Shown here one piece after another: positions 45,089-56,600 of a stretch of DNA of 64,000 nt; position 1 is the first letter of the stretch; the number at the start of each line of letters is the position of its first letter. Origin of the DNA: Macrosoma leucophasiata (lineage: Eukaryota > Arthropoda > Insecta > Lepidoptera > Hedylidae); contig JAWQUS010000016.1 in NCBI GenBank assembly GCA_036365455.1, positions 13,415,001 to 13,479,000 of the forward strand, given 5' to 3'. The position numbers and the translations under genes are program-made. The notes beneath the pieces are model-generated. The model saw nothing but the letters and a program-made list of their open reading frames with translations. It did no database searches and was not told the DNA's origin.

Positions 45089-46109
45089 GTTATATTATTT
45101 ATTTACCCGTACCGTTGCACTATACGAAGAAATAATTAGATTCTGCTTCGTACCAGCTGCACTAAGTAATAACCAATGCAATAAGGCACCAACAATATTT
45201 TCAACATCAGCTGATAGTAATAGTATAGCTGGTGTTCTGGCGCAAGCTTGATTAGTATTGCAGGGAGACGTTAATTTTTTTTCTAGCGCCACATATAAAG
45301 TAAAAGAAGGTTTTTTATCTAACATTTCCATTACACTTAGCACGTGACAAAATGTATAAAGCGGCTGATTTTTATTCCTGAAATCCTGTGAATGTCATGC
45401 TGTGAATGACCGTGATGCCGTGATGTGCCAAAAAATCTTTATCTGAATTTATTACAAGACGAACATAAACTCTTGTGTTCTTTTTTTTTCATGATTTTTG
45501 TTGGAAAATATGACTAGGTACGCCGATAGCTAAAATTCTTTATCTCTTTGGTAAAGGATTCGATTCTAATTATATTGTGATTTTTAAATTTTCTGGAAAT
45601 TCCACGTCAACGCCGCTTCCTCTCTGGCTTTCTCTTGGCTTAACCGGTGTGGGAACAACCAACGGGTACGGAACCCTCCGCCAGAACAATAGCCTAAGGA
45701 GCCTAGCCTAACCTAGGGAGTAGCCTAAAAGGCGACCAGTCACCTTTCGTATTTTTTCGTCGCCGATTTATGTTTCGAGTAGCCTAAATGGCGATAAATC
45801 GCCGACGTTGGCCACACTGTTAGGGACTAGCTAGAAACTAGATACAATCCGTGGCCGTAAAAGAATAAAAAAAAAATGAAGCTTCATTTATTATTTTCAT
45901 ATCTTTTGCATAATAATTGAACTAATTAACAATAATTATACGATACAACTACATAAAACTCATCGTGAATAAAATAGTCATTAGTGATAATCTTATTGTT
46001 GTTTTCTCTTGTCATAATAACAAAACATAACCTTATTCGCTGCGTACAATACAATGGTTGTTTGACTGCACTATTTTTGTTCAGTTATTTGCCTTAAATA
46101 TTGTGTAAA

Positions 46110-49100
46110 ATGATAGCATTTATTCAAAAGAACAAAAATGATATTATTTATTTGTCACTCCTCTTGTTCAGTGTTATTATCGGGCCGTATTACAGATCGC
46201 TAGGTACAGTTCAACTAAAGAAATGGGTTGGATCATTTTTGGGCCTATTATTGATAATTGCAGTTTCAGGTTATAGTGCTATTCATCCTATTCTATCAGC
46301 TCTTTTAGGGATTGTTGTGATAAAAGCAGCAACTATTAGGTAAGTGCTATAAAGTTATTTTTTTTTATGTTATGAAGTGGCAAAGAAGTGTACAGATTCC
46401 ATTGATGGTAAGTATTACTGTAGCCTATGAACATCTAAATGAAACAAGAGATTACAATGTAGATGCATTGTCACTTCTGAGGCTTAAGATATTATGCTTC
46501 TGTGCTAGAAATTACAGGGCAATACATTACCACCTAACCGAAACATGGTACTTCTGAACAATACCATATAACGGCAAGTAGATTAAGTAATGTGATGGTG
46601 CCTATGTCCGCGAGCTTCGTCACTGGAGCTCTACCTCCAGTAAATTATAAATTGATGAAGTACATAACATAAATAATTAAGGTTTGATAGATTACATGTT
46701 TTTAAGTTGTTAATAAATTAGTATGTGCATTATACATATAGGAAATCGTAAGAATAAATTACAAATACAATTATTTTTATTTACAGATATTGTCATACAG
46801 CAACATTTTTCTTCATGTTTGGTTATTTATTTTTCTTCCGATTAGCAGACAAATTTGGCTTGCCTCTCTCATCTGGACAAACAAATTTGATTGAGATGAT
46901 TATTGTCCTGAGAGTTGTTGGTGTAGCATTTGAAATGAACGGGTCTTGGTTGGCTGTGGCCAAATCTAAGAAAAAAGAACAAACTGAGTCTGAAAAGCCA
47001 AATGAAAAGAAGGATAAAGATGATGATTTCCTGGAACTAATAAATCCGAGTTTTGTAGATCTGTTTCATTATTCCTTCAATTATATTGGATTACTCACAG
47101 GTATAATACAAATTTTTAAATAATAGTGTATAATAACATATTTTATTGTACATTTACAAATTTCTTAAGACCACCAAAAAACTAACAAAAACATCTTGAC
47201 TAATTCATAATGTCCTTAGAGATGGTTAAATAAGAAAAAAGGATGAAGAAGGATTATATGTATGTACACTTCAAGGACATAGAGCAACACCTGAGGGGAG
47301 TAGCCGTGGCATATGCAGGCTTTCCCCTCTGTCAAAGTACAAGCCCAAATGGGCCTATACCTGTCGCCTAGATGTTTAAATGTGTGCGTGAAATTGTTTC
47401 TGTATTTTGTTAAAGTCAAGGTGTGAGTGTCTTAGTAATAGACGATTTTTGTAGTGTGAGTGTGTGTCACACGCATATCCCCCCGCAAAAAATGACAGAC
47501 TGTTTTGCATCGGTAATAAACGCTATGGCTTCTCCCCTCCAGTCCGCCGCGGCCGGTGGCCCGTGTTGCTCTATCTTCTAGAATAACATAAAAGAAGCAT
47601 CACCTGTATGATCAGCAGATTATACAGAATTCAAATAGAGCAATTTTTCTAATACATATAATGTTAATGGTAATCTGTGCTCTGAATGTTTGGATAATAC
47701 TTTCATAAAGTTGTCAATTAAGATACCTATCCAATAAAATTTAATAATAACATTATGTCCCCAGTGAGATACAAGGAGTGTTAGCAGCACAGAGTACATT
47801 AGCAGTTAAAGAATAGATTGGATAAAGGATAAATAATGCAGATATATCTATAGTGTAATGTTCCTAAATAAAAATATTTTTTTTTTTTTTTTAGTATGTA
47901 TACAATTAACATTGGAATATAGATACTTTTATTATAATAAAAGTTCTTTTTGTTTGATCTGTTTCTCCATAGTAATACAGGTTCATCATCAGCTAATAAC
48001 CTGACTGAGCTCTTAATCTATTATTCCCTGTAGTATACTCTATACATTTTATATTTTGTGAACTGATACAGAATGTTTACATTTTTTTTCATATTGCAGG
48101 TCCATATTACAGATATAGAACATTTGATGATTATTTTCATCTACCCTACAGCAAATATGTGGACTGCACTTTCTTTACAATCAACACATTGAAGACTGTT
48201 CCCTTGTATATATCTTTGTACATAGCCTTCTCTAATATTTGGCCTTTGGAGGTAATATTTTTATTTTTATATTTTGTACGAGCTGTGCCCGCGACTTCGT
48301 CCACGTGAGAAAAAATATGTTTGTTCAGTATCTACCCGGACGAAGTCGTGGGCGCAGCTAGTATAAAAGTAGCCTAAGTTACTCCTTATCACATCAGTTA
48401 TCTGCCAGTGAAAGTCCCGTCAAAATCGGTCCAGCCGTTCCCAAGATTAGCCCCGCCAAACAGACAGACAGACAATATATTTAAAAAAAATGTGGTTTTG
48501 GTATATGTACCGTGTATACATACATATGCATTTAGTAAAAAGCGGTTATTTTAATATTACAAACAGACACTCCAATTTTATTTATTTGTATAGATAAGTA
48601 CCTAACATGGAATTAAACATTAGCCCCCTTATTCATAAACGTACTTTAGGTACGTTTTAGCTATAGAATGCTTTGTCTTTGTCAGTTGCATTGTCAAATG
48701 TGCAGGATAGAAAAAGACAAAGGAGAGATTAGCAACACTTTAGCTAAAATATGTTTATGAATAAGGGGGTAGCTATCTTAACTGCAAATTGGGTTTCTAC
48801 CTATATTCAAACAGTTTATTTCATAACACACTAGGTATTGAATACATCTCATGTATCATCTCTTGTATGCTTTACATTATTACTATTGCCGGCAACTTCG
48901 TCTTTGCTGTATACTAGTGTATACCTATTACAATTCAAATATTTTATTTCAAATTGGTCTACAAAGACACTTGCTTTGTCAGGTTACGAGCTATCTATAT
49001 TGAATGACTTATAATAATAATAATTTAATAGGTATTAAAAATAACAAATCAATAAAATACCAATAAATCATCAAATCTTTCAATTCCGTCATATAAGAAG

Positions 49101-52100
49101 AGGAAACATCTGTTTGTCATAAACATAGTCATTCACTCAGCAGATTTGACTCTCTTTCTCAGTATCTAGCACTAAGATTGGGTTGGGGGTACTTGTTTTA
49201 TTAAAAATACATTTACTGCAATAATCAGAGGCAAACGATAGATGTAAGCGATCGCAATCAGCAGGTGCAAGTTTTGTTATTTGTAATATAATACATGTAC
49301 CTATGTAACTTAAATCCAAGTCGCTTACAGGGTAGGGAGAGAGTGGCGCGCAAGATATTTCGACCCTGAGTTTGACACATCATCCATGCTTCATAATCTT
49401 TCACTCTATAGTATCATTATTTCAATTTAATTAATTTTCATTTCAGTACGTTCTTACTGAAGACCATAATAATCGTAACTTCGTGTATAGAATGCTTTAC
49501 CCTTGGGCGCTGTTTGCTGCATTCCGTCAACGCATTTATTCAGGGATGACATTAGCTGAGAGTGTGTGTACATCGGCAGGTCTTGGTGCGTACCCTGTGG
49601 AAGGAAGAAATAGAACAGGGCACGGACCTACTGTTGGCTATTTAAAACTAAAACAAATGTAATTATTACCATATATATATTTATAGGAACATAGTATAAT
49701 ACTCACCTATTATTGGTAAATACGTCTTTCATTGGAAAAAGTAAAGGTTACTAAATATGAGGTATATTTTTTGGAAACTGAATGCGAGACATTGCGGCAT
49801 TCAGTTTCCAAAAATCATCCTACGTTTTGTAGGACGCTTTTTCAATGCGGCATACCCTAGAAATGCCTGATTTCGCCGCCTTATAATTAGTAACAGCACC
49901 TCCTATGTGCAAAAAACATGCTTGGCTAATTGTGGGTGTAAAGGGTTGAAAAAATATACGGCGATGATAAGTTATTTTCTGTGCAGGAGTGTATAAGCGT
50001 CAAAAATAAAGGCGAAATAAATAGTAAGCTAACTCTACCTTTAACAAAACAGTTGTAGTACCTGCCATATTGCTTGATACATTTCAGTTTTACTACCATT
50101 GAGCACATCTTTTTTTAGGTCGGAAGAAGAGGCAAAGGCAGCTCAATATGATTTCAGCACTGTGGAGTCAATGGACGTTTGGGGTTGCGAATCTGTCGTT
50201 ACATTGCGGGATTCTATGAAAGTTTGGAACAAGGCTGTACAATATTGGGTCGCAATGGTTGTGTATAAGAGATTCCCAGTTAAAGTTTTAAAGTGAGTTA
50301 TTTGTATTGTTGCATGTTTTGTGTTGAAGTAGTCGGGTACGTTCCGACTACCGACCACACCAAACACTTGTGAAGTAGAAATCTTTCGAAAGTGCAGTCT
50401 GTTACCCGAATAATGGCGGTCAAACCATTCGAAAGGGGCGGCAGTAAAATGCAACAATGCGGGTTGGACAGCAGCGTCCCGCGATAAAACTACTGCCTCT
50501 TAGATCGCCAATCCGTTCGTAAAACGTGGCGATTATGGAATATTCTCCTTTAATGATGAACAACCATGTTTTGGGCATCTTTGAATAAGGCTTTTGTCCA
50601 GCAGCGGACGTGGCTGAAGTGATGATGATGGTGTTCTGTAGGCGAAGTAACAAACATTGAAATTGCCTTCACCAGACCCTATTCGGGTTAAGCCTTTCAA
50701 GTAAGTATTGTTCTGTGGATTTATCAGTGTTCCAGTGTTCTTTGTCTGAACCTTCACCGGTAGCATACAGAGGTCACAAGTTAATTGTCTCTGAATCGAT
50801 TTTCTTACTCGTTAAATAAAGGACACGACTTGCATGATAGTTTAAGTTGAAGCAAGTAAGCGTATCCATTTACGTGCGCTTCAACTACGATGTTACGAGA
50901 ATGAGGCATATTATTACCAGAAGGCGTAGTATATCTCGATTTACACCTGTGGTATTTTTTCCAAATTTTCTTTAATAATCCGAGGATAATCGGAAGATCT
51001 CTACGTATCTACTGCTCCTGGGCCTGTATATATTTTGCCGCTGTGGCCCAGTTTTATAGCGTTAACACTGCCATTTTCGCAGTAAATACATTAGATAATA
51101 GCAGATAATAAAAATACAGTTATTGGTGTTCTAACACCTGAATTTATCTCGCATAGAATAAATTTAGAAGAGCTTTCTCGTAGGGAATATACTTGCCGCT
51201 AAATGGTAGTATTCAGCACTATCATGTTCTGGACAGGTGGTAATGTACGGCCCTGTAATTTCAGAGGCATAACACCTTAGAGGTGTGGTAACGCAACTGC
51301 ATTTTGAACTTAGTATTTGTGTGAGTGTCTATAGGCTGCAGTCATCACTTAACATCAATGTGAACTTTATGCTTCTTTTACCACCATTACCTACATAAAA
51401 AAAGGGACATGACGACCCCGTTGTCCTCTAGTGAAGGAGAATTTTGCGGTCGATCGAACAACGGCGCTCAAATGATTGCAATAGGGTGGTAGTATATATA
51501 ATAACGCGGGGTGTGCAGCTGCATACCGTGATAAAACTCGCCACTGCAATTGCCAATCCGCTAGCCAAGCGTGGCGATTATGGCATATTTTTTCCTAATG
51601 ATGCACAATTTACTGTTGTGGGCGTCTTTGGGGAAGGCTTTGTGTAGCTGTGGACATCTTTCAGCTGGAGTGACTGAATGAATGACTACAAATTTTAAAT
51701 ATTTTTTTAAATCAACCTCACGTTTCGACCTCATTTAAGATCCGAGCAGTCATGTCTCCCGGGGATCGCAATAATACGAGGACTCATAATTCCGTTAAAA
51801 TATGTAGTTCTATTTCAATGAGCATACCTTGCGAAAACCACCTAAATACTCACTTTGGAAGCTTCATTAGAATAATTGATCTTAGCGTCCAACGAATTTA
51901 TACTAGGTACTCTTTTCCATGTTCACAACATTTTTTTTTTATTTTAGGATCCACGCTGCTCTCTTCGTATCAGTCATATGGCATGGCTTCCACGCGGGAT
52001 ACTTCTTTTGTATATATTTTTGTCCATTTTACTTGATGGCTGAGGATATTTACTATAAACTGTATTACAAGGAAGCTAGCGGAAGTGTAAGTAACTAGTT

Positions 52101-53220
52101 TAGTAACTATTTATATTATTAAGAGAATATAATTTATCCTCTAGTTTGCCGATGTAAGTATAATCGTATTGTTTTTGATAGAAAAATGGTGGTACTCATA
52201 ATGTGTTACAATTTGCAATACGGAAAAAATCCTACATTTTGTAACCATCAGTTCATCATCGTCAAATTTAGCATTTGCTAGAGTCATGTATAAGTTTAAG
52301 TTCGTTGTAGCTATCGCTCCGTTAAATGTAACCAAATATAATAAAGAAAATAAACGGCATTACTATTTATTTTAGCGACAGATACACTTATATACAATAT
52401 GCAGCTTGATATATTGCACATCGACCTTAAGTGAGAGATTTCGGATAATTTCGGCTCTTTGAAGCGCGCTGGCCCCGCGGCTGGTGTAGACCGTAAGCGA
52501 TCTACTCGGTTAAGCATTACGGGCTCGGTCGGGTGTGTGATAGGTGACCGCTAGTGGCAAATTAAAATGCGCGTTTCCGTGCTTCGGAGGGCACGTTAAG
52601 CCGTCGGTCCAGGTTGCTATCGATAGATAGTAGTCGTTAAACCTTGTCGGAGGCTTTATGGGCGGTTTGAAAACATCCGACAGCGGGTTGGCCACTACCC
52701 CGTATCTCCACCAATCCGCATTGGAGCAGTAAGCTTGGTGAAGTAAGCTCCAGGCCTCCCCCAAAAAAGGGGAGAGACTCGTGCCCAGCAGTGGGACGAC
52801 TCTTTCTCACACATCCTATGTGACGTTTGTCGACCATTTTGATCAAGTTTTGACCAATACGGAATATTAGAACTAAATCTCTAACCTCGATGTGCAGTAT
52901 TTCTTGGGGTACTGTATTGATGTTCTGTCATTCTACCCTCGTCAATTATTATTTTTTGTTTCTTACAGAAAAAGAAGATTATAGGTTTTATAATGTGGTT
53001 CTTAAGATCTCACTCGGAATCCTATCAAGCAGCTGCATTTTTACTTTTAACTTTTGACCGCATTTGGATATATTATTCATCAATGTATAACTACTGGTAT
53101 GGAGTATGGCTGGCCTTCCTGATTCTTGGAATGTTATTGAATCAGGTACACAAAATGCATCGGCCCAAGAAGTTATTGAAAGATGATGAGAAGAAAATAG
53201 AAGCCAAAGAAAGTAAATGA
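46110..53220 (+). CDS. MBOAT7-type lysophosphatidylinositol acyltransferase
   Basis: Exons: 46110-46339, 46787-47100, 48100-48251, 49447-49658, 50119-50292, 51948-52086, 52969-53220. Total 1473 bases, 490 residues, against 472 in human MBOAT7; all joins are in phase. The enzyme is a multi-pass ER protein that transfers a polyunsaturated acyl chain, typically arachidonoyl, from acyl-CoA to lysophosphatidylinositol in the Lands cycle. MBOAT catalytic residues are visible: Asn340 in VWNKAVQYW and His373 in VIWHGFHAGY. Other family landmarks are GPYYRYRTFDDYF (residues ~182-194), AGLGAYPVEGRNRTGHGPT, and AAQYDFSTVESMDVW. A lysine-rich loop (KSKKKEQTESEKPNEKKDK, residues ~142-160) interrupts the membrane segments in exon 2. 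The C terminus is a charged tail. The start ATG is preceded by taaa and opens before the first hydrophobic segment. The Drosophila counterpart is farjavit. Confidence 0.95.
46365..46645 (-). repeat. Interspersed repeat family A, near full length, in MBOAT7 intron 1
   Basis: Reverse copy with landmarks from gtacagattccattgatgg to gcctatgtccgcgagc. Moderately diverged. Confidence 0.65.
47279..47577. mobile_element. MITE with ~9-bp target duplication, copy 2
   Basis: It has the same ends and interior as 44423-44734 (catagagcaacacc ... gtggcccgtgttgctctat; interior ccccccgcaaaaaatgaca). The flanks cttcaagga and cttctagaa agree at 7 of 9 positions. It lies in MBOAT7 intron 2, giving two members of the family about 2.5 kb apart. 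Confidence 0.82.
48279..48594 (-). mobile_element. Helitron-like element, 316 bp, in MBOAT7 intron 3
   Basis: On the minus strand it begins TCTATACAAATAAATAAAAT and ends gtcgcgggcacagCTCG, the final CTAG having one change. It is flanked by A (complement of 48595) and T (complement of 48278). It is a sister of 33441-33757. Confidence 0.78.
48624..48769 (-). mobile_element. PIF/Harbinger-type MITE, 146 bp, in MBOAT7 intron 3
   Basis: Ends CCCCCTTATTCATAAACGTA and complement, with a 3-base TAG duplication (48621-48623 and 48770-48772). The interior is the reverse complement of the copy at 18536-18682. Confidence 0.87.
49768..49814. repeat. 18-bp perfect hairpin in MBOAT7 intron 4
   Basis: Bases 49768-49785 (tttttggaaactgaatgc, counted within the T-run) pair exactly with 49797-49814 around an 11-base loop. 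Confidence 0.8.
50335..50635 (+). repeat. Interspersed repeat family B in MBOAT7 intron 5
   Basis: Landmarks from ggcggtcaaaccattcg through gcggacgtggctgaagtg to a (gat)n end. Confidence 0.65.
51185..51390 (+). repeat. Interspersed repeat family A, 5'-truncated
   Basis: Runs from cttgccgctaaatggtag to the 3' landmark aacatcaatgtgaacttt, then directly into family B. Confidence 0.7.
51405..51680 (+). repeat. Interspersed repeat family B
   Basis: Starts gacatgacgaccccgttgtc and ends ggacatctttcagctgga. It follows family A without a gap, as at 14885-15235, so A and B may be parts of one larger retroposon. Confidence 0.65.
52464..52798 (+). repeat. SINE-like repeat family C, copy 1, MBOAT7 intron 6
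   Basis: It opens with cgctggccccgcggctggtg and closes with actcgtgcccagcagtggga. Shared landmarks with 62791-63126 are gtggcaaattaaaatgcg, agccgtcggtcc, ggttgctatcgatagatag and aaacatccgacagcgggttg. About 335 bases with no coding capacity. Confidence 0.75.
52805..52920 (+). repeat. Dispersed repeat family E fragment
   Basis: gtgacgtttgtcgaccattt and ttttgatcaagttttgacca match 22920-23155. Confidence 0.6.
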
Positions 53221-53582
53221 TAATTATATTTATTTGTAGATAGGTATAAAGGAAATAGTCAATGGGGCTGGTATAGTAAGAGGTTAGTATGTTATGGTTT
53301 TTCTATGAGTAGATGAGTAATTTAGTAATATAATATGTATTGAGTACATAGTCTCATTAAGTGATGGAAATTTTTACTCTTACAGTACCTCTAGAGAAAT
53401 TTATATTTTTATGTACACAGTTATTGCTTCGCGGATCTTTTTTTATAACACTACTATATATAACTTTTGTGTTGTTTATATTAATAACTTTATGATATTA
53501 TTATGCAATAGAACACATCTACATTAATATTATTAATCATATTTAAATACAGGAACGATTAATGACGACCACTCTGCTTAGT

Positions 53583-53588
53583 AATAAA
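53583..53588 (+). terminator. Possible polyadenylation signal of MBOAT7
   Basis: AATAAA about 365 bases beyond the stop codon (53218-53220). Other AATAAA words occur further on (near 54010). Confidence 0.4.
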
Positions 53589-53589
53589 A

Positions 53590-54355
53590 GCTGATTTAAT
53601 GCGGTATCAATTGATATACAAAATAACTGCGTATGTAAACTGAGGTTGCAAGAACTTCTGTGTCAGTTTTAATTGAGAGTTGAGACACTGAATTTTGTTA
53701 AATGTGAATTACTACTTTTATTTTTGGTGTCGAATTCGCCATCATGGGTATTCCCTCCGTCAAGGGGGACAAGCGGCTCTCGTCTCACTAAAATTCGCCG
53801 GCAGCTGCTCACTTCCGAGCCCTCCACAGTTTGAGCCCTTCGATGTCTAGACCTAGACCCGGAAGTGAAAGCAAATCAAAGATCTATGTCAAGTATCTTA
53901 GTTGAAGATTATGTAGTTTTGATTTGAGATTTAAATGACATTGTATTTGTACGAAGTTAAGGTCGTATTACAGTCAGTGATGAGCGCACTGGTACGCTAT
54001 AGATAGAAGAATAAAATTATCGAGCCCATGTGTTTAAAATAATTGAAATATTGCACTGTGTGTATTTTTACATACTTATTTTTGTATTAGTTGATATATG
54101 TTTCTGAAACAGTGTTGAGGGCACATCGCTGCTCTTAATCTCACTGCCTGCTACGACATAACTAATAATGAGTAGCGCCCTGAATCCTACTTAAGCAGTT
54201 TTTACACCCAGTTACCATATATACTTCTCGATGCTTGTATGAAGTTATAACTTCTGGTTCCTCCGTAGAAAGTGCTGTAACGCCCAAGTTCCTTGTAAGG
54301 TATTATGTAATCGATTACTCAGTTGGTGCAATACTGTAGTAAGGGAGCCCAAGAG
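53590..54355. other. Intergenic DNA after MBOAT7
   Basis: No supported gene or repeat border. A moderately GC-rich patch at 53735-53860 has no open frame with a known domain. Confidence 0.4.
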
Positions 54356-54363
54356 TGGAAGGT

Positions 54364-54725
54364 CAGTGGTGGACTAAGGTCATTAGAAGTTTGGGGCGGC
54401 ATTTGGTCAAGTAGCCTCCAAATGCCATGTAGTCTGGGTAGCGTTTAAAAGCGCGAGCAAAAAAAAAGATCATAGGTATAATTAGGGGCCCCCCGCCCAC
54501 GCACATATTGTGGGGTTGTCCGCAGCTCGAGAGTCCCGTATGATTTATACGGTAGTTACGCTGTCTAAAATACACATCAAGAGGATCGCGCGAACAAAAA
54601 AAAAGGACATTTCTCTCCATAAGCTCTAAAAATCTCTTACATTTGGTGTAAAATGGTGCAAAACTTTCAATTTTTGGAGGCCCAGGGCAGACCGCCCCTG
54701 CCGCCTCCAGCTTTGTCCGCCACTG
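54364..54725. mobile_element. hAT-type MITE, 362 bp
   Basis: The ends are CAGTGGTGGACTAAG and CTTTGTCCGCCACTG. The flanks tggaaggt (54356-54363) and tgcaaggt (54726-54733) match at 7 of 8 bases. This is a third hAT-like family in the window, distinct in its ends from those at 1751 and 26038. Confidence 0.85.
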
Positions 54726-54937
54726 TGCAAGGTATCACCTATATCTCCTCCTCACCTAATCTGACGCGCTTGTGTAAATCTAAAAATCTTCCGCTTGGGC
54801 TCTCTTTACTTACTACTAGGGATCGGTAATGTTGACGGGCAGTAGCGAATTCTGGGCGGAAGCTAAGAGAGGCTCAAGTTCCTCCATTCCCCAATATCAT
54901 CCAAGTCTAGTCTGATCGCAATATTAAATTGATTTGT

Positions 54938-55068
54938 CCCCCCCCCCCTTATTCATAAACATAAGTAGATCAGATATACTTTTATCTTTGTCAGTTGGAT
55001 AAAACAGGCAGAGATAAGAAAAGAGTGGAGATTAGCAAAGTTAAAATATACTCAGAAAGTAAGAGGGT
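54938..55068 (+). mobile_element. Decayed PIF/Harbinger-type MITE
   Basis: It starts with an 11-C run followed by ttattcataaac and retains the central tttatctttgtcagttg and gattagcaaag words of the 18536/48624 family. The right end is eroded. Confidence 0.65.
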
Positions 55069-55069
55069 T

Positions 55070-55805
55070 TGTGTTTTATCTTGATCAAAATAGCTTAAAG
55101 TTAAAAGATTGATTGGGGGTGGTCCTTTAAAAAAATCCGCCCTTGTCTTTCCGTTCGATTCCCTAGTGAACAAATAGTGTTAGATTATACAAATATTCAT
55201 ACTATTATTACACACATATTGATATTATTTTCACATTTAGGTGCTTGTGTGCATGTTACCACTTTTGGTTTACCTAATATTTTATACACTTTATATTTGG
55301 TAAGTGTAGTATTGTGAATTCAGATAGCTTTCTATATGTGATCACGCCATTCAGTGCGCAATAACAAGATACTCGTTAGTATTTATATTGATACCTATAC
55401 TCTAAAAAACAACGAGCCAAGAATCAATCTGATATAAGTTACTACGATTTTAATTAATCTTTGCATTCTTTTTCCATCCTTATCAATCTAGACTAATTTA
55501 TACAAGTACCTAATTTTAAAAGCATTTAAACTATATGCTCACTTCTAACATTCCTATGGATTTATTACTCAAATAAGATTTTACATTGTGGCTTAGTTTT
55601 AGATAAAAGGTGTTTGTAGATCTGATACAATTGGGCTGTAATAAATGAATAAAGTTGTTGAATTATTTTTTGTTTAATTTTGTAAATCTTAAATTTACGC
55701 CTGTAAATAGCAGTCCCAAAAATATCTTCCTGTTTGTCATATATCTGGGTGCATAAATAACTCCATAGGTTAAAGACGATGGATACGTATGGGAGTGCGT
55801 ACGGG
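55070..55805. other. AT-rich intergenic DNA
   Basis: No supported gene. The 96-codon minus frame near 55565-55855 overlaps the next MITE and has no known domain. Confidence 0.4.
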
Positions 55806-55812
55806 TGACTTA

Positions 55813-55950
55813 GGGCGAGATTTACAGACCGCACTACGACTTTACTTTCAAGCAAAGTACGCTACGAACTGTTAAATCCCATACTGTACTGACAGTTCTA
55901 AGCATACTTGGCTCAAAGTAAAGTCGTAGTGCGGTCTGTGAATCTCACCA
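55813..55950. mobile_element. Short palindromic MITE with TTA duplications
   Basis: The left arm (gggcgagatttacagaccgc, actacgactttact) pairs with the right arm (agtaaagtcgtagtgcggtc, tgtgaatctcacca). The flanks are TTA at 55810-55812 and 55951-55953. About 138 bases in total. Confidence 0.75.
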
Positions 55951-56194
55951 TTAGTGGTTTGCTTTACGCAGACGATGCAGTAAAAGTCATAGATGAGTAT
56001 TATACCCCCTGGACTACAGGCACTAGTCACGGTCATAAAAGATGATTTATGGAGAAAGCTTACAATTGGACTTATGAAGAAAACTAAAATATTTGTTTTC
56101 GAAAGAGAAAAGAAAGGCAAGTGTAGTGGTGGATGTTGCGCTCTCTCTGCCGTAAGGGACTTGGCACGATACATAATATGTATATTTTACTGGT

Positions 56195-56435
56195 ATAAGA
56201 GCTTCAGTGACGGCGCTCGCGGGCGTAGGCACCACCGCATTACCTAATATACTTTCCGCTAAATGGTAGTGTTCCGGTCAGGTGGTAATGTACGGCCCTG
56301 TAATTCCCGGCACAGATCGCATGGTGGTAACGCATCTGCATTTTGACCTTGGTCTTTGTGTGGGTGTCTATAGGCTGCAGTCATCACTTAACATCAATGT
56401 GAACTGCATGCTTGTTTACCACTTTTATTACATAA
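56195..56435 (+). repeat. Interspersed repeat family A
   Basis: Landmarks from gtgacggcgctcgcgggcg to aacatcaatgtgaactgcat, lacking about 20 bases in the middle. Confidence 0.7.
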
Positions 56436-56436
56436 A

Positions 56437-56600
56437 AAAATGTATCGCCCCGTAATAACCATCACAGAGGCAAAATACCTTAGTTCTCAGGGGTGGCAAC
56501 GCATCTGCACTTGGTTATTGTGTAGATGTCTATAGGCTGCAGTCGTCATTTAACATCCATGTGAATTGCATGCTTGTTTGCCACCATCATCACATAAAAA
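56437..56600 (+). repeat. Interspersed repeat family A, second tandem copy
   Basis: It starts gccccgtaataaccatcaca and ends aacatccatgtgaattgcat. It is directly adjacent to the previous copy. Confidence 0.65.

Larger units (their letters stand above)
43660..45819. mobile_element. 2.16-kb unit bounded by ~165-bp inverted repeats
   Basis: Bases 43660-43830 (starting CAGTGTGGCCAACGTCGGCG) pair with 45659-45819 (ending in the complement) at high identity with small gaps. The arms carry ggcgactggtcgcctttt and taggctac words. The CAGTG terminus resembles hAT elements, but the flanks tgttctgt and ttagggac are not duplicates. The interior is a mosaic of other repeats: family A 44118-44275, a Helitron remnant ending 44860, a nested MITE 44423-44734, and a retroposon tail 44930-45088. 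No transposase frame is visible. Confidence 0.75.
42989..46109. promoter_or_regulatory. Divergent upstream region of RINT1 and MBOAT7
   Basis: The two start codons (42988 minus, 46110 plus) face away from each other. About 2.16 kb of the 3.12 kb between them is the inverted-repeat structure at 43660-45819, so the non-transposon spacing is under 1 kb. Near the RINT1 side lies a tandem of tgtcaactgc (about 43237-43256). No TATA box is evident at either gene. The sequence shows only the geometry; shared control is an inference. Confidence 0.5.
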
